Assembly: GCA_041484845.1 (NCBI GenBank)
Contig: JBGPIK010000070.1
Coordinates: 1 to 21,421 of the forward strand
Direction of reading: 5' to 3'
Length of the DNA: 21,421 nt
From: JBGPIK01 sp041484845
GTDB taxonomy: Bacteria > Desulfobacterota > Binatia > UBA9968
Part shown: positions 7,767-15,907 of the stretch, piece by piece
Position numbering within the stretch: position 1 is the stretch's first letter
Layout: every line of letters begins with the position of its first letter
Made by a program: the position numbers and the translations under genes
The notes under the pieces: model-generated
Databases searched by the model: none
What the model was told of the DNA's origin: nothing
The model's input: the letters and a program-made list of their open reading frames with translations, nothing else

Positions 7767-9077
7767 GTGGCTTCCTATTCGGAAACTCTCGAACGGATTT
7801 ATAACCTTCGCGGCGGCGAGATCGATTTACGCCTGGATCGCATGGACCTGGCGCTTTCGTTGTTTGATCATCCCGAAAAGAAGTTTCCTTCCTTCCACAT
7901 CGCCGGAACCAATGGCAAAGGCTCCACCGCGGCGATGCTTCATCGCATTTTATCGCTGGCCGGCTATCGCACGGCGCTTTATACGTCGCCTCATCTGGTC
8001 TCGTTTACCGAGCGCATGCGCATCGACAACAGCGAGATCTCGCCCGATGAAGTAACCGAATTGGCCGAAGAGGTGCGCGTGACTACGGCTGCCGCCAACG
8101 TACCGCTCACTTTCTTTGAGTATATTACGGTGATGGCATTTATATATTTCGCGCGGCAGAAAATCGAAGTTGCCGTTGTCGAGGTCGGCCTAGGGGGTAG
8201 GCTCGATGCCACCAATCTGGTTGTGCCCGTGGTATCAGTGATCACGACTATATCAAAGGACCATGAGGCCTACCTCGGCGCCGATTTGTTATCCATTGCG
8301 CATGAAAAAGGAGGGATCATTAAGCACGCTATTCCCGTGGTAGTGGGAGCGGTGCCTGAAAGAGTAGCCGATTTGTTTCGAGACATGGCAAAGGAACGGT
8401 GCTCACCCTGCTATTTATTTGGGCCAAACTTCAGAATTTCCTTGAATAATGCGGGTGTTTTCGATTATACAGGTATAAAACGGAATTATGTATCGCTTTC
8501 CGTCTCCCTCCGTGGCCGACATCAGAGGAACAATGCGGCGGTGGCACTGGCTGCGCTCGAACTCGGGAGCGAAGCTTTTCCGGTTAGCGAGGATGTTGTT
8601 CGAGAGGGCTTGAGAACGGTCGCGTGGCCGGGCCGTTTCGAAATCGTCCGGGAAAACCCAGCGGTGATTTTGGATGGCGCCCATAATGGTGAAGGAGCGA
8701 ACGCGCTCGCTGCGGAAATCGAAGATTATCGGCGCGGCCGCAAGATTAGGCTTCTCTTTGCGTCGATGGAAGATAAAGACTGGCGGTTGATGTTGGCGAC
8801 GTTGACGAGATTCACGGATGAGGTGGTTTTGACGCGGGTTGGAATGGAACGAAGCGCTGATCCGCAATTGTTGGCAACCCAACTCTCTGACAAGATCCCG
8901 TACCATGTCATTGAGGACGCGCGGCAAGGCCTCAACTTCCTTCTCGGCAGCGCGCGCTCGGGCGACATCATTTTGGTAACCGGCTCGCTCTATTTGCTTG
9001 GCGAGATCCGGCCGGTCTTGCGGGAAACTGTGGCCGCTAGGCCGGCTGCACCTAAACCGGCCAATTCTACAGCGTAG
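7767..9077 (+). CDS. folC: Folylpolyglutamate synthase / dihydrofolate synthase
   Basis: This Mur-ligase-family enzyme adds glutamate to folates with ATP, and in many bacteria also makes dihydrofolate from dihydropteroate. The 436-residue length is normal. Motifs in order are the P-loop GTNGKGS at 47-53, TSPHL at 73-77, VEVGLGGRLDATN at 138-150, SKDHEAYLG near 163-171, EKGGIIK at 180-186, GRFEIV at 289-294, DGAHN at 303-307 and VTGSLYLLGE near the C terminus. The start is GTG at 7767. No in-frame ATG lies before residue 26, which would be too far in, and the conserved N-terminal YSETLERIYNL supports the GTG. No strong ribosome binding site is seen. lptD starts 9 nt after the stop. Whether it has one or both activities cannot be read from the sequence. 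Confidence 0.93.
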   Translation: MASYSETLERIYNLRGGEIDLRLDRMDLALSLFDHPEKKFPSFHIAGTNGKGSTAAMLHRILSLAGYRTALYTSPHLVSFTERMRIDNSEISPDEVTELAEEVRVTTAAANVPLTFFEYITVMAFIYFARQKIEVAVVEVGLGGRLDATNLVVPVVSVITTISKDHEAYLGADLLSIAHEKGGIIKHAIPVVVGAVPERVADLFRDMAKERCSPCYLFGPNFRISLNNAGVFDYTGIKRNYVSLSVSLRGRHQRNNAAVALAALELGSEAFPVSEDVVREGLRTVAWPGRFEIVRENPAVILDGAHNGEGANALAAEIEDYRRGRKIRLLFASMEDKDWRLMLATLTRFTDEVVLTRVGMERSADPQLLATQLSDKIPYHVIEDARQGLNFLLGSARSGDIILVTGSLYLLGEIRPVLRETVAARPAAPKPANSTA

Positions 9078-9086
9078 ACCAAGGCG

Positions 9087-11432
9087 ATGAAATCAATAAA
9101 GACACTCGGGATGCAGATTTTTTTAGGCGTGCTGTTCTTGTTTCTGGAAGCGAGTCCTTCCTCGGCTCAAATCCTGCAGAGCGGATCTCAAAGCAGTAAC
9201 GAACCGATCAGTGTTACCGCCGATAAACTCTCATCTGGCGATGGCGGATCCAAGATCGAAGCGAGTGGAAACGTCGAGATCAAGCGACAAGTCACCACAC
9301 TTAAAGCCCAAGACGTCAGCGTCAACCGAGAGACGCAAGACGTCGAGGCCAAGGGAAACGTCTCACTCGATGACCCGGAGTGGAAAATAAAATCCGCCGA
9401 TTCCGTTCAAATGAATTTGCAAAGGGAAACGGGCGAGATCCAAAATGGCGATTTATTTGTCGAAGATGGACACTTGAGCCTCAGCGGCCGCCGTTTTCAA
9501 AAGTTCGTCGGTCAATCTTATCATGTGGACGAGGCCTTTTTTACGACCTGTCTGTGCGACTCGGGTCCATCTCCGTGGCGCATTTCGGGTGACGCCATGG
9601 ATCTTACGCCTGACGGTGTCGGAACCATCCGCGGCGGCTATTTTTACGTTTTTGATGTCCCGGTTTTTTACTTGCCCTATGGTTTTTTCCCGGTGAAGAC
9701 CGATCGCCAAAGCGGTTTGCTTGTTCCGAAAATCGGCCAGTCTACAAAGGATGGGTTCCGCTATGAGCAACCCTTTTTCTGGGCAATTTCGAAAAGCACC
9801 GATTCAACGTTCGCTTTCGATTTCGAGAGCCGCAGCCGATGGGGTCTCTTAGGGGAACTGCGCACAATCATCAACCGCGATTCTGATTTTCAATTGAATG
9901 CATCTTATTTCAATGAGAGGCTACGTACGGATCGGTCTGTTGTCGATAATACCATCGCTAATCAGGATATCCCGATCAACCGCTGGAATATTGTTGGAAC
10001 CCACCGTTATCTGACAACCACCAATTGGCTAACCTACAGCGACATAGCCGCTTATGGGGACGACTTGTTCACGCGCGAGCTCATTGACAGGTTTGATTTA
10101 CCGGGTGCAAACGAAAATGACATCCGCCGAAGCCGTTTCAGCGAATCCCGTTTCGGGTTGTTTAGAGGCTGGGGGGACGCATTTGTAAAGGGCGAATGGA
10201 ACTTCTATCAGGATTTTATTCAAAGAGACCCAACGACTTTCCAAAGAACGCCGCAAATTGCGTTTTGGGGCCGGCGCTTACTGCAGAATTTTCCGCTGGA
10301 GTTTCGCTGGCGCGCTGAAGGGGTAAATTACCTAAGGCGCGAAGGCGGTGACGGGTTGCGGTTGGATCTACGACCTGAAGTTGTGCTTCCCTTTAAACTG
10401 GCATCTTACCTTTTCGGCTCTTTGAGCGCTGCCCCGCGAGAAACCGTTTATCACCTTTATTCGCTTGCCCAGACCGATCGCAATGTGTCCCGTGAATTGG
10501 TGGAGATCCGCGGTAATATCGGCACTTCCGTTAGCCGGGTATTTGCCTTGGAGGGAGAGACTCTCAAGGGAATCAAGCATGTCATCGAGCCCGAGTTGAG
10601 CTATCTGTTTATCCCGGGCAGCAATCAAAGGCAAATACCGATCATGGACTTCGTTGACCGGGTTAATCGCAGGAACGTAATTACATTAGCCATCGCCAAT
10701 CGCTTTTTGGGAAAATTCACTAGTCTCATGGGAGCGGGCTCGAATGACCCCAATATCGAGGCGCTAAACCCCGCGGCTACCGGCGATGTCCGGGAGCTTG
10801 GTTCGTTAAGGCTGGCGCTAAGCTATGACCTCAACCAGGAAAGAAAGGGCGGCGATAGCTTATCGGATCTCGATATCAAGCTGCGGTTTACGCCCTTAAC
10901 TTATCTTGCCATCGGATTTGACGGCGGGGTCAAACCAGGCCCCTGGCAGGCCACGCAGGCGCGCGCGACCTTCGGAATCATCGATCCTCGGCCTTTGCGC
11001 CGCGTACTTGATCCGGACTTCAGCCGCCCCAACTCCCTTTCTTTGAGCTATCAGTTCCTGCGACGGGGCCCGAATGGTCTGTTGGCGGAGAATGCGAATA
11101 TTGATTTGGATGCACCTCCGGTCTGCCCCCCTCCCCCCCCCAATCCGCTGGATCCAAGGTGCCCCCCCAGTTTCAATAAGGACGTTATCGGGCAAATAGC
11201 GGGTGATCTCGTCTATCACCTGCACGATCAAGTCATGGTCTCCCTTGCGGCAACTTACGACGTTCGCGATAACCGCTTTCCGGGGTATCATACGGCTGTC
11301 AAGTTCCTGTCCGGCTGCGAGTGTTGGACAGCAACGTTATCTCTCAGACATGAAATCAATCCGGCCAAAAACAGCATCAACTTTGATTTTAACCTGTTGG
11401 GACTAGGCGCACAAAGAAATACGCTTAAGTGA
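9087..11432 (+). CDS. lptD: LPS-assembly outer-membrane protein LptD
   Basis: LptD is the 26-strand outer-membrane barrel that, with lipoprotein LptE, inserts lipopolysaccharide into the outer leaflet. The 781-residue protein opens with a signal peptide (residues 1-27, probable cleavage after SSA). A jellyroll OstA/LptA-like domain follows at about 40-135 (KIEASGNVEIKR, DVEAKGNVSL), then the barrel to the C terminus. A CxC pair at 155/157 (TTCLCDSG) and another at 744/746 (SGCECW) probably correspond to the interdomain disulfides that activate LptD. An additional loop, about residues 677-695, has six prolines in a short stretch and two more cysteines (680, 692). It is encoded by C runs of 6, 9 and 7 bases. 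The start is ATG with AAGG just upstream. Confidence 0.92.
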   Translation: MKSIKTLGMQIFLGVLFLFLEASPSSAQILQSGSQSSNEPISVTADKLSSGDGGSKIEASGNVEIKRQVTTLKAQDVSVNRETQDVEAKGNVSLDDPEWKIKSADSVQMNLQRETGEIQNGDLFVEDGHLSLSGRRFQKFVGQSYHVDEAFFTTCLCDSGPSPWRISGDAMDLTPDGVGTIRGGYFYVFDVPVFYLPYGFFPVKTDRQSGLLVPKIGQSTKDGFRYEQPFFWAISKSTDSTFAFDFESRSRWGLLGELRTIINRDSDFQLNASYFNERLRTDRSVVDNTIANQDIPINRWNIVGTHRYLTTTNWLTYSDIAAYGDDLFTRELIDRFDLPGANENDIRRSRFSESRFGLFRGWGDAFVKGEWNFYQDFIQRDPTTFQRTPQIAFWGRRLLQNFPLEFRWRAEGVNYLRREGGDGLRLDLRPEVVLPFKLASYLFGSLSAAPRETVYHLYSLAQTDRNVSRELVEIRGNIGTSVSRVFALEGETLKGIKHVIEPELSYLFIPGSNQRQIPIMDFVDRVNRRNVITLAIANRFLGKFTSLMGAGSNDPNIEALNPAATGDVRELGSLRLALSYDLNQERKGGDSLSDLDIKLRFTPLTYLAIGFDGGVKPGPWQATQARATFGIIDPRPLRRVLDPDFSRPNSLSLSYQFLRRGPNGLLAENANIDLDAPPVCPPPPPNPLDPRCPPSFNKDVIGQIAGDLVYHLHDQVMVSLAATYDVRDNRFPGYHTAVKFLSGCECWTATLSLRHEINPAKNSINFDFNLLGLGAQRNTLK

Positions 11433-11665
11433 CCCCTTGCCAGGGGATTGTAGCGTTTAGTCAGATTTATTTTTGCTCTCGAGTTTGTAGGGGCGATTGC
11501 GATCGAGAGTTGGCTGTTCGGGCTCTGGACGGAACGGTCATTCGAGCTGCGGCGAGGCCCTTTGTTCGCCCGCGCTCACGGCTCCCGAGAGCGCAAGATC
11601 TTTATTATTGATACCCCGGTGCCTTTGGGTCGGCAGAAATATTTTTCGCCCTTTTTTGGACCCCT
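11433..11665 (+). other. Non-coding gap between lptD and gmhB
   Basis: I recognise no gene in this 233-nt stretch. Overlapping short open frames exist but none resembles a known protein or has a ribosome binding site. Immediately after the lptD stop lies a small hairpin (CCCCT at 11433-11437, loop TGCC, AGGGG at 11442-11446) without a U-tract. A second inverted repeat pairs CTCTCGA (11476-11482) with TCGAGAG (11503-11509) across 20 nt. A TTGATA hexamer at 11608-11613 could be a -35 element but no good -10 lies at the right distance. The long gap after a compact operon suggests that a transcript ends, or a new one starts, here. Confidence 0.4.
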
Positions 11666-12226
11666 ATGGAACGTCGCTTCGTCGTGCTCGATCGGGACGG
11701 CACCATTATCGAAGAGTGCGGATATCTGTCTCGGCCCGATCAAGTAAAATTGATTCCGGGCGCCACTGCAGCGCTTCATAAAATGGCGGACATGGGCCTC
11801 GGTTTGGCCGTGGTTACCAATCAATCGGCGCTCGGCCGAGGGCTTTTCGGTGAAGACCGGCTGAAGGAGATTCATGATCAGTTCTTCCAAATGCTTGCGG
11901 CGGAAGGCATTCATCTGGACGGGCTTTATTATTGTCCCCATAAACCCGAAGATCAATGTTGGTGTCGAAAGCCCAGCATTGGTTTAATGCAGAAGGCGTC
12001 CGAAGAATTGGGCTTCGATTTGCGTACAAGTTTTGTGATTGGCGATAAAATGAGTGACATCGAGATGGGACGGCAGGCTGGGGCTGTAACTTTCCTGGTG
12101 CGTACCGGTTATGGAACGCAAGTAGCTCCCGATCAGGCTTTATCTGTCGACTATATTGTGGCCGATCTAGCGGAAGCGGCGGAAACGATTGCGGCATTGC
12201 TAAGGCGTGGAAAAAACTTCACCTGA
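11666..12226 (+). CDS. gmhB: D-glycero-heptose-1,7-bisphosphate 7-phosphatase
   Basis: This cytoplasmic HAD-family phosphatase removes the 7-phosphate from heptose 1,7-bisphosphate during synthesis of the ADP-heptose used in LPS core. The protein is 186 residues, the normal size. The HAD nucleophile and acid are Asp9 and Asp11 in LDRDGTI. Motif II is TNQSALGRG (51-59). The zinc-binding loop CPHKPEDQCWCRKP supplies Cys90, His92, Cys98 and Cys100. Motif IV is IGDKMSDIEMG (125-135). The ATG at 11666 directly precedes the first beta strand (RRFVVLDRDG). No good ribosome binding site is visible. The closest alternative is the phosphatase domain of HisB, but no his genes are nearby, while lptD next door fits LPS synthesis. 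Confidence 0.88.
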   Translation: MERRFVVLDRDGTIIEECGYLSRPDQVKLIPGATAALHKMADMGLGLAVVTNQSALGRGLFGEDRLKEIHDQFFQMLAAEGIHLDGLYYCPHKPEDQCWCRKPSIGLMQKASEELGFDLRTSFVIGDKMSDIEMGRQAGAVTFLVRTGYGTQVAPDQALSVDYIVADLAEAAETIAALLRRGKNFT

Positions 12227-12518
12227 GTAAGCGCCGATTTGTGACAGCGGCGTCAAAATTATGATCTAGCCTTCTTGGTAACACTCCGGTGCGCCCGACC
12301 GGCAAAGACGGCTCCATTCAGTGCTTCATCTTCAGTTTTTCTTGCACCAAGCTTGGAAGCGGATTCTTAAGCGTTCAATCCAGAGCGTCCGCACTGAATT
12401 CATACCCTTGCCGCCTATTTAAGTTCCCTGAAGCAAAACCCTTTGGCTGCAAATGGCCAGACGCATAGGATTGGTTTCCCCGCATATCAGAATCTGTTAT
12501 CATAGGGCCAATCTTGCA
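12227..12518 (+). other. Non-coding gap between gmhB and the cupin gene
   Basis: I recognise no gene in this 292-nt stretch on either strand. It contains several small inverted repeats: CGCCG at 12232-12236 with CGGCG at 12248-12252, CCGGT at 12286-12290 with ACCGG at 12298-12302, and a perfect 10-bp palindrome CCAAGCTTGG at 12347-12356. None is followed by a run of T, so I cannot call an intrinsic terminator. The first could end the gmhB transcript weakly. A candidate promoter for the downstream genes lies at its right end. In-frame codons upstream of the cupin ATG (from 12453) do not resemble the cupin family. Confidence 0.4.
12471..12500 (+). promoter_or_regulatory. Possible promoter for the cupin-gsp genes
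   Basis: TTGGTT at 12471-12476 and TGTTAT at 12495-12500 are separated by 18 nt. Each matches only four of six consensus bases, so this is a weak call supported mainly by position. It sits at the end of a 292-nt gap, 18 nt before the cupin ATG, at the head of a run of ten genes with short gaps or overlaps. Confidence 0.25.
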
Positions 12519-12890
12519 ATGGCGGAACCCTTATACATAGGAAAAATCGTCCATAAACCCTGGGGCCATGAGCTCATCTGGGCGCATACCGAACGCTACG
12601 TTGGTAAGATTCTTCACATTAACAAAGGAGAATCTCTGAGTTACCAGTACCACCGCGTCAAGGATGAAACCATTCGCCTGCTCAGGGGCGCCATGGAGAT
12701 GGACCTGGAGACAAACGGCGTCAAAGCAAAGATCAGCCTTCAGCCGGGTGATTGTCTCCATATTATTCCGGGAATGAAGCACCGTATGATCGCCGTTGAG
12801 GTCTGTGATGTCCTGGAAGTTTCAACGCCCGAGCTGGACGACGTTGTGCGCTTGGAGGATCGTTACGGGCGCGCCGAAGCGGACAAGTAG
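12519..12890 (+). CDS. Cupin protein, mannose-6-phosphate isomerase type II-like
   Basis: This is a 123-residue single-domain cupin resembling the C-terminal isomerase domain of bifunctional mannose-6-phosphate isomerase / GDP-mannose pyrophosphorylases. Signature pieces are HKPWGHELIW (12-21), KGESLSYQYH (36-45) and LQPGDCLHIIPGMKHRM (74-90). Likely metal ligands are Gln43, His45, Glu50 and His88, the pattern seen in the isomerase family rather than the His-x-His of classical cupins. I chose the ATG at 12519 because the family begins just before the HKPWG motif. The frame extends to an ATG at 12453 with unrelated residues. It precedes gspE by 21 nt. A sugar-phosphate isomerase role is plausible but unproven, and small cupins of this kind are often misassigned. 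Confidence 0.7.
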   Translation: MAEPLYIGKIVHKPWGHELIWAHTERYVGKILHINKGESLSYQYHRVKDETIRLLRGAMEMDLETNGVKAKISLQPGDCLHIIPGMKHRMIAVEVCDVLEVSTPELDDVVRLEDRYGRAEADK

Positions 12891-12911
12891 TTGCGAGAGA
12901 ACTCAAATCCT

Positions 12912-14606
12912 ATGGACGCACCTTTAAATCTCGCGGGACGATTGGTCGAGCGCCGTCTCATCTCGGCCGAGGAAATGGAGCGGGTGATCAAGCTTCAACA
13001 AGAGCAACAGGCACCGTTTACTCGCCTTGTGGTCGAGCTTGGTTTTGTCTCAGAAGATGATCTCTTGCCGGTCTTGCGCGACCATTTCGAGTTACCTTTA
13101 GCAGCGCTGAAGGATTTTCCCACAACGGCGCTGCCGCTGGAATTTTCCCCCGGCGCTATCGAGTTCTTCAAACACGCGCGCATGGTGCCGGTGAAACTCG
13201 AGGGGCGCGAGCTTTTGATAGCGATCACGGATCCCCTAGACATTTCCCGTCTCCATTCATTAGAGCTGGCAACCGGCTTGCGCGTTAAACCTTTGCTGGC
13301 CAAGGAAAAGGAAATCTCTGCGCGCATCGAAGCGCTGTTCGGCAACGGCTCGAGCGACTCGCCGGGTCCGACGGCAGCTCGCGAAATCGAAGGCATCATA
13401 GACGAAGAGGATGTAGCTCATCTTCGGGATATGGCCTCCGAGGTCCCCGTCATAAGGTTGGTCAACCAAATGCTCGTCCGCGCGCTAGAAAGCCGCGCCT
13501 CGGACGTGCATATCGAACCCTTTGAAAACCAACTAAAGGTCCGCTATCGGATCGATGGCATTCTGCATGAGGTGGAGCCGCCGCCGCGGCAGCTTCGCGC
13601 CGCGGTGATCTCGCGTCTTAAGATTCTTGCTCAGCTGAATATCGCCGAGCGTCGCTTGCCTCAGGACGGCCGGATAAAAATCCGATTGGGAGGCAAGGAT
13701 GTCGACCTGCGAATTGCAACGGTGCCGACGCTCTATGGCGAGAGCGTCGTTATTCGCTTGCTCGAGCGGGCACAAATTTTTACCCAGCTCGAAACTCTCG
13801 GGTTTCCGACTACCCTGCTCGAGCAATTTAATGCGATGATCCTCAAGCCTCACGGCATGATCTTGGTTACGGGACCCACGGGCAGTGGTAAGACCACAAC
13901 CCTTTATGGCGCCCTGCAGAAGATCAACGATCCGGGGAAAAAGATCATCACCATTGAAGATCCGGTGGAGTATCAATTGAGCGGCGTCAATCAAATCCAA
14001 GTCAAGCCGCAAATCGGTCTTTCGTTTGCCAATGGACTTCGCTCCATCGTGCGCCAGGATCCAGACGTGATCATGGTCGGTGAGATCCGCGATTCCGAAA
14101 CCGCGGAGATTGCGGTGCAAGCGGCGCTCACAGGGCACCTGGTTTTTTCGACGTTACATACCAACGATGCTGCCGGAGCTATTTCCCGACTGTTGGAAAT
14201 GGGAGTTCAAGATTATCTGCTGTCGTCTTCGCTTCTCGGCGTGCTCGCGCAGAGATTGGTTCGCCGCCTGTGCGCGAGATGCCGGAACGAGGTCCCTTTT
14301 GCCGGAATCGCTAACGAGTCGGAATTCGGTTTTCCGGACGGTACGGCGCCGCGCACGGTGTGGGAAGCGGTTGGCTGCGAAATATGCAGCGGCACGGGTT
14401 ATCTCGGACGTGTGGGAATATTCGAGCTGCTGGCGGTGAACTCTGAAATTTGCAAGGTCATTATCGAACGGGCAGATGCCGGCAAGATAAGAAAAATGGC
14501 GGTTCAGCAGGGAATGCGGCTGCTCAGAGACGATGGCTGGGACAAGGTGCGGCAGGGGACGACAACTCTCGCCGAGGTCCTGCGGGTCACCATTGAAGAA
14601 GGATAA
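12912..14606 (+). CDS. gspE: Type II secretion ATPase GspE
   Basis: GspE is the cytoplasmic hexameric ATPase that drives pseudopilus assembly in type II secretion. It has 564 residues from the ATG at 12912. Residues 1-150 are the N-terminal MshEN/T2SSE_N region that contacts GspL. A linker and the N2 domain (ASDVHIEP, QDGRIKIR) follow. The core shows Walker A GPTGSGKTTT at 321-330, the Asp box ITIEDPVEY at 346-354, Walker B VIMVGEIRD at 386-394 and the His box STLHTNDA at 413-420. The zinc-binding four-Cys module CARC (454-457) and CEIC (489-492) is intact. A TTG directly after the cupin stop would add seven residues, but the ATG follows a GAGAGA purine stretch. PilB or MshE are alternatives, rejected because gspF-M follow. 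Confidence 0.95.
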   Translation: MDAPLNLAGRLVERRLISAEEMERVIKLQQEQQAPFTRLVVELGFVSEDDLLPVLRDHFELPLAALKDFPTTALPLEFSPGAIEFFKHARMVPVKLEGRELLIAITDPLDISRLHSLELATGLRVKPLLAKEKEISARIEALFGNGSSDSPGPTAAREIEGIIDEEDVAHLRDMASEVPVIRLVNQMLVRALESRASDVHIEPFENQLKVRYRIDGILHEVEPPPRQLRAAVISRLKILAQLNIAERRLPQDGRIKIRLGGKDVDLRIATVPTLYGESVVIRLLERAQIFTQLETLGFPTTLLEQFNAMILKPHGMILVTGPTGSGKTTTLYGALQKINDPGKKIITIEDPVEYQLSGVNQIQVKPQIGLSFANGLRSIVRQDPDVIMVGEIRDSETAEIAVQAALTGHLVFSTLHTNDAAGAISRLLEMGVQDYLLSSSLLGVLAQRLVRRLCARCRNEVPFAGIANESEFGFPDGTAPRTVWEAVGCEICSGTGYLGRVGIFELLAVNSEICKVIIERADAGKIRKMAVQQGMRLLRDDGWDKVRQGTTTLAEVLRVTIEEG

Positions 14607-14683
14607 CGTACAGAACGTTTCCGAGTCCGAGGCTCTCAAATCATTGTAAACGCGGTTCCGTTCGTCGAATAAAGTAAATTGCG

Positions 14684-15907
14684 ATGGCGTTTTTTCAATA
14701 CCGCGCCGCAGATCAGGCGGGGAAGATCGTTGAAGGAGTGATGGAAGCCGAAGTGGAGCAAAGCGTGGTGTCTCGCCTGCACGAAATGGGCTGCATCCCG
14801 CTGCGAATCGCGGTGCCGGGCGATAGCGTGGGTTCGTCCACGCAACTGCGTCTATCGATTTTAAATCGGCGAAAAATAAGCCAACAGCAATTGCTACAGT
14901 TCACTCAAGAGCTCAGCACGCTTCTGGCCGCCGGCCTTCCGCTTGACCGCAGCTTGTCGATTCTTGGCGGGCTCATCGAAGAGAAAGAGTTCAGTGCGGT
15001 ACTGAAAACGATTTTAGAAGCGGTTCGGGCCGGCAAATCGCTGGCGGCTTCTATGGGCGAGCATCCGGAAGTCTTTCCCAAGCTCTACGTTAACATGATC
15101 CGCGCTGGGGAAGCCGGCGGTATTATGGAAAGCGTTCTGCGCCATCTCGCCGAGTACCTGGAGACTTCCCAGGCTCTTAAAGAAGATGTTAAGTCTGCGT
15201 TGATTTACCCGATGATTCTTGCCACGGCCGCCGGGCTGTCATTGATTATCTTGTTTATCTATGTCATTCCGCGTTTTTCCGTTATTTTTAAGGACGTCGG
15301 AAAGGCTTTGCCTTGGATCACGCGAGTAGTCATCAATGTCAGTTACGCGCTCACGCAGTACGGTTGGATCGCGCTACTGCTGATTATCGTTGCGGCGGTA
15401 GGCGGCGTTTTTTATGTGCGCACTCCGGAAGGCAAGGCGGAAACCGATAGCGTCTTGCTGCGCATTTGGCTGTTGGGCGATTTAATTCGTAAGTTCGAAA
15501 CTGCCCGTTTCGCGAGCACACTGTCGGCGTTATTGAAAGGGGGCGTGCCGTTGCTGGACGCACTGGGCACGGTCCAGGGAGTAATAGGAAATCGTCTGCT
15601 CGCGCGCGCTCTCGGTCAGGTTCAGCTGCGTGTCCGCGAGGGCAAGGGAATGGCGCGGCCGTTGGGCGAGAGCGGCTTGTTTCCGCCGCTGGCGCTGAAC
15701 ATGATCGCAGTCGGTGAGGAAACGGGTAAGCTGGAGGCTATGCTGGCGGAGGTCGCTGGATATTACGATCAAGAGGTCAAAAGGACGACCAAAAGATTAA
15801 CTTCACTGCTCGAGCCTGCGTTGATTCTGGGGATGGGATTAATCATTGGGGTAGTGGTGGTTTCAATGCTAATGGCGATATTCAGTATCAATGATTTACC
15901 ATTTTAA
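14684..15907 (+). CDS. gspF: Type II secretion inner-membrane platform protein GspF
   Basis: GspF is the polytopic inner-membrane protein at the centre of the T2SS assembly platform. The 407-residue length is standard. Two homologous T2SSF helical domains lie at about 70-190 and 270-395. Their repeated motifs are FTQELSTLLAAGLPL with VNMIRAGEAGG, and FASTLSALLKGGVPL with LNMIAVGEETG. Transmembrane segments are at about 170-195, 223-245 and 374-399. The N-terminal FQYRAADQAGKIVEGVMEA is typical. The start is ATG at 14684, 77 nt after gspE, with only a weak AAAGTAAA as a possible ribosome binding site. Its last 17 nt overlap gspG. Confidence 0.95.
   Translation: MAFFQYRAADQAGKIVEGVMEAEVEQSVVSRLHEMGCIPLRIAVPGDSVGSSTQLRLSILNRRKISQQQLLQFTQELSTLLAAGLPLDRSLSILGGLIEEKEFSAVLKTILEAVRAGKSLAASMGEHPEVFPKLYVNMIRAGEAGGIMESVLRHLAEYLETSQALKEDVKSALIYPMILATAAGLSLIILFIYVIPRFSVIFKDVGKALPWITRVVINVSYALTQYGWIALLLIIVAAVGGVFYVRTPEGKAETDSVLLRIWLLGDLIRKFETARFASTLSALLKGGVPLLDALGTVQGVIGNRLLARALGQVQLRVREGKGMARPLGESGLFPPLALNMIAVGEETGKLEAMLAEVAGYYDQEVKRTTKRLTSLLEPALILGMGLIIGVVVVSMLMAIFSINDLPF

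Noticed and set aside
11497..11781. 94-codon ORF overlapping the 5-prime end of gmhB
   Set aside because: Wrong frame relative to gmhB, no ribosome binding site and no similarity that I recognise.
13533..14138. 201-codon minus-strand ORF inside gspE
   Set aside because: Antisense to the conserved ATPase core and has no family features.
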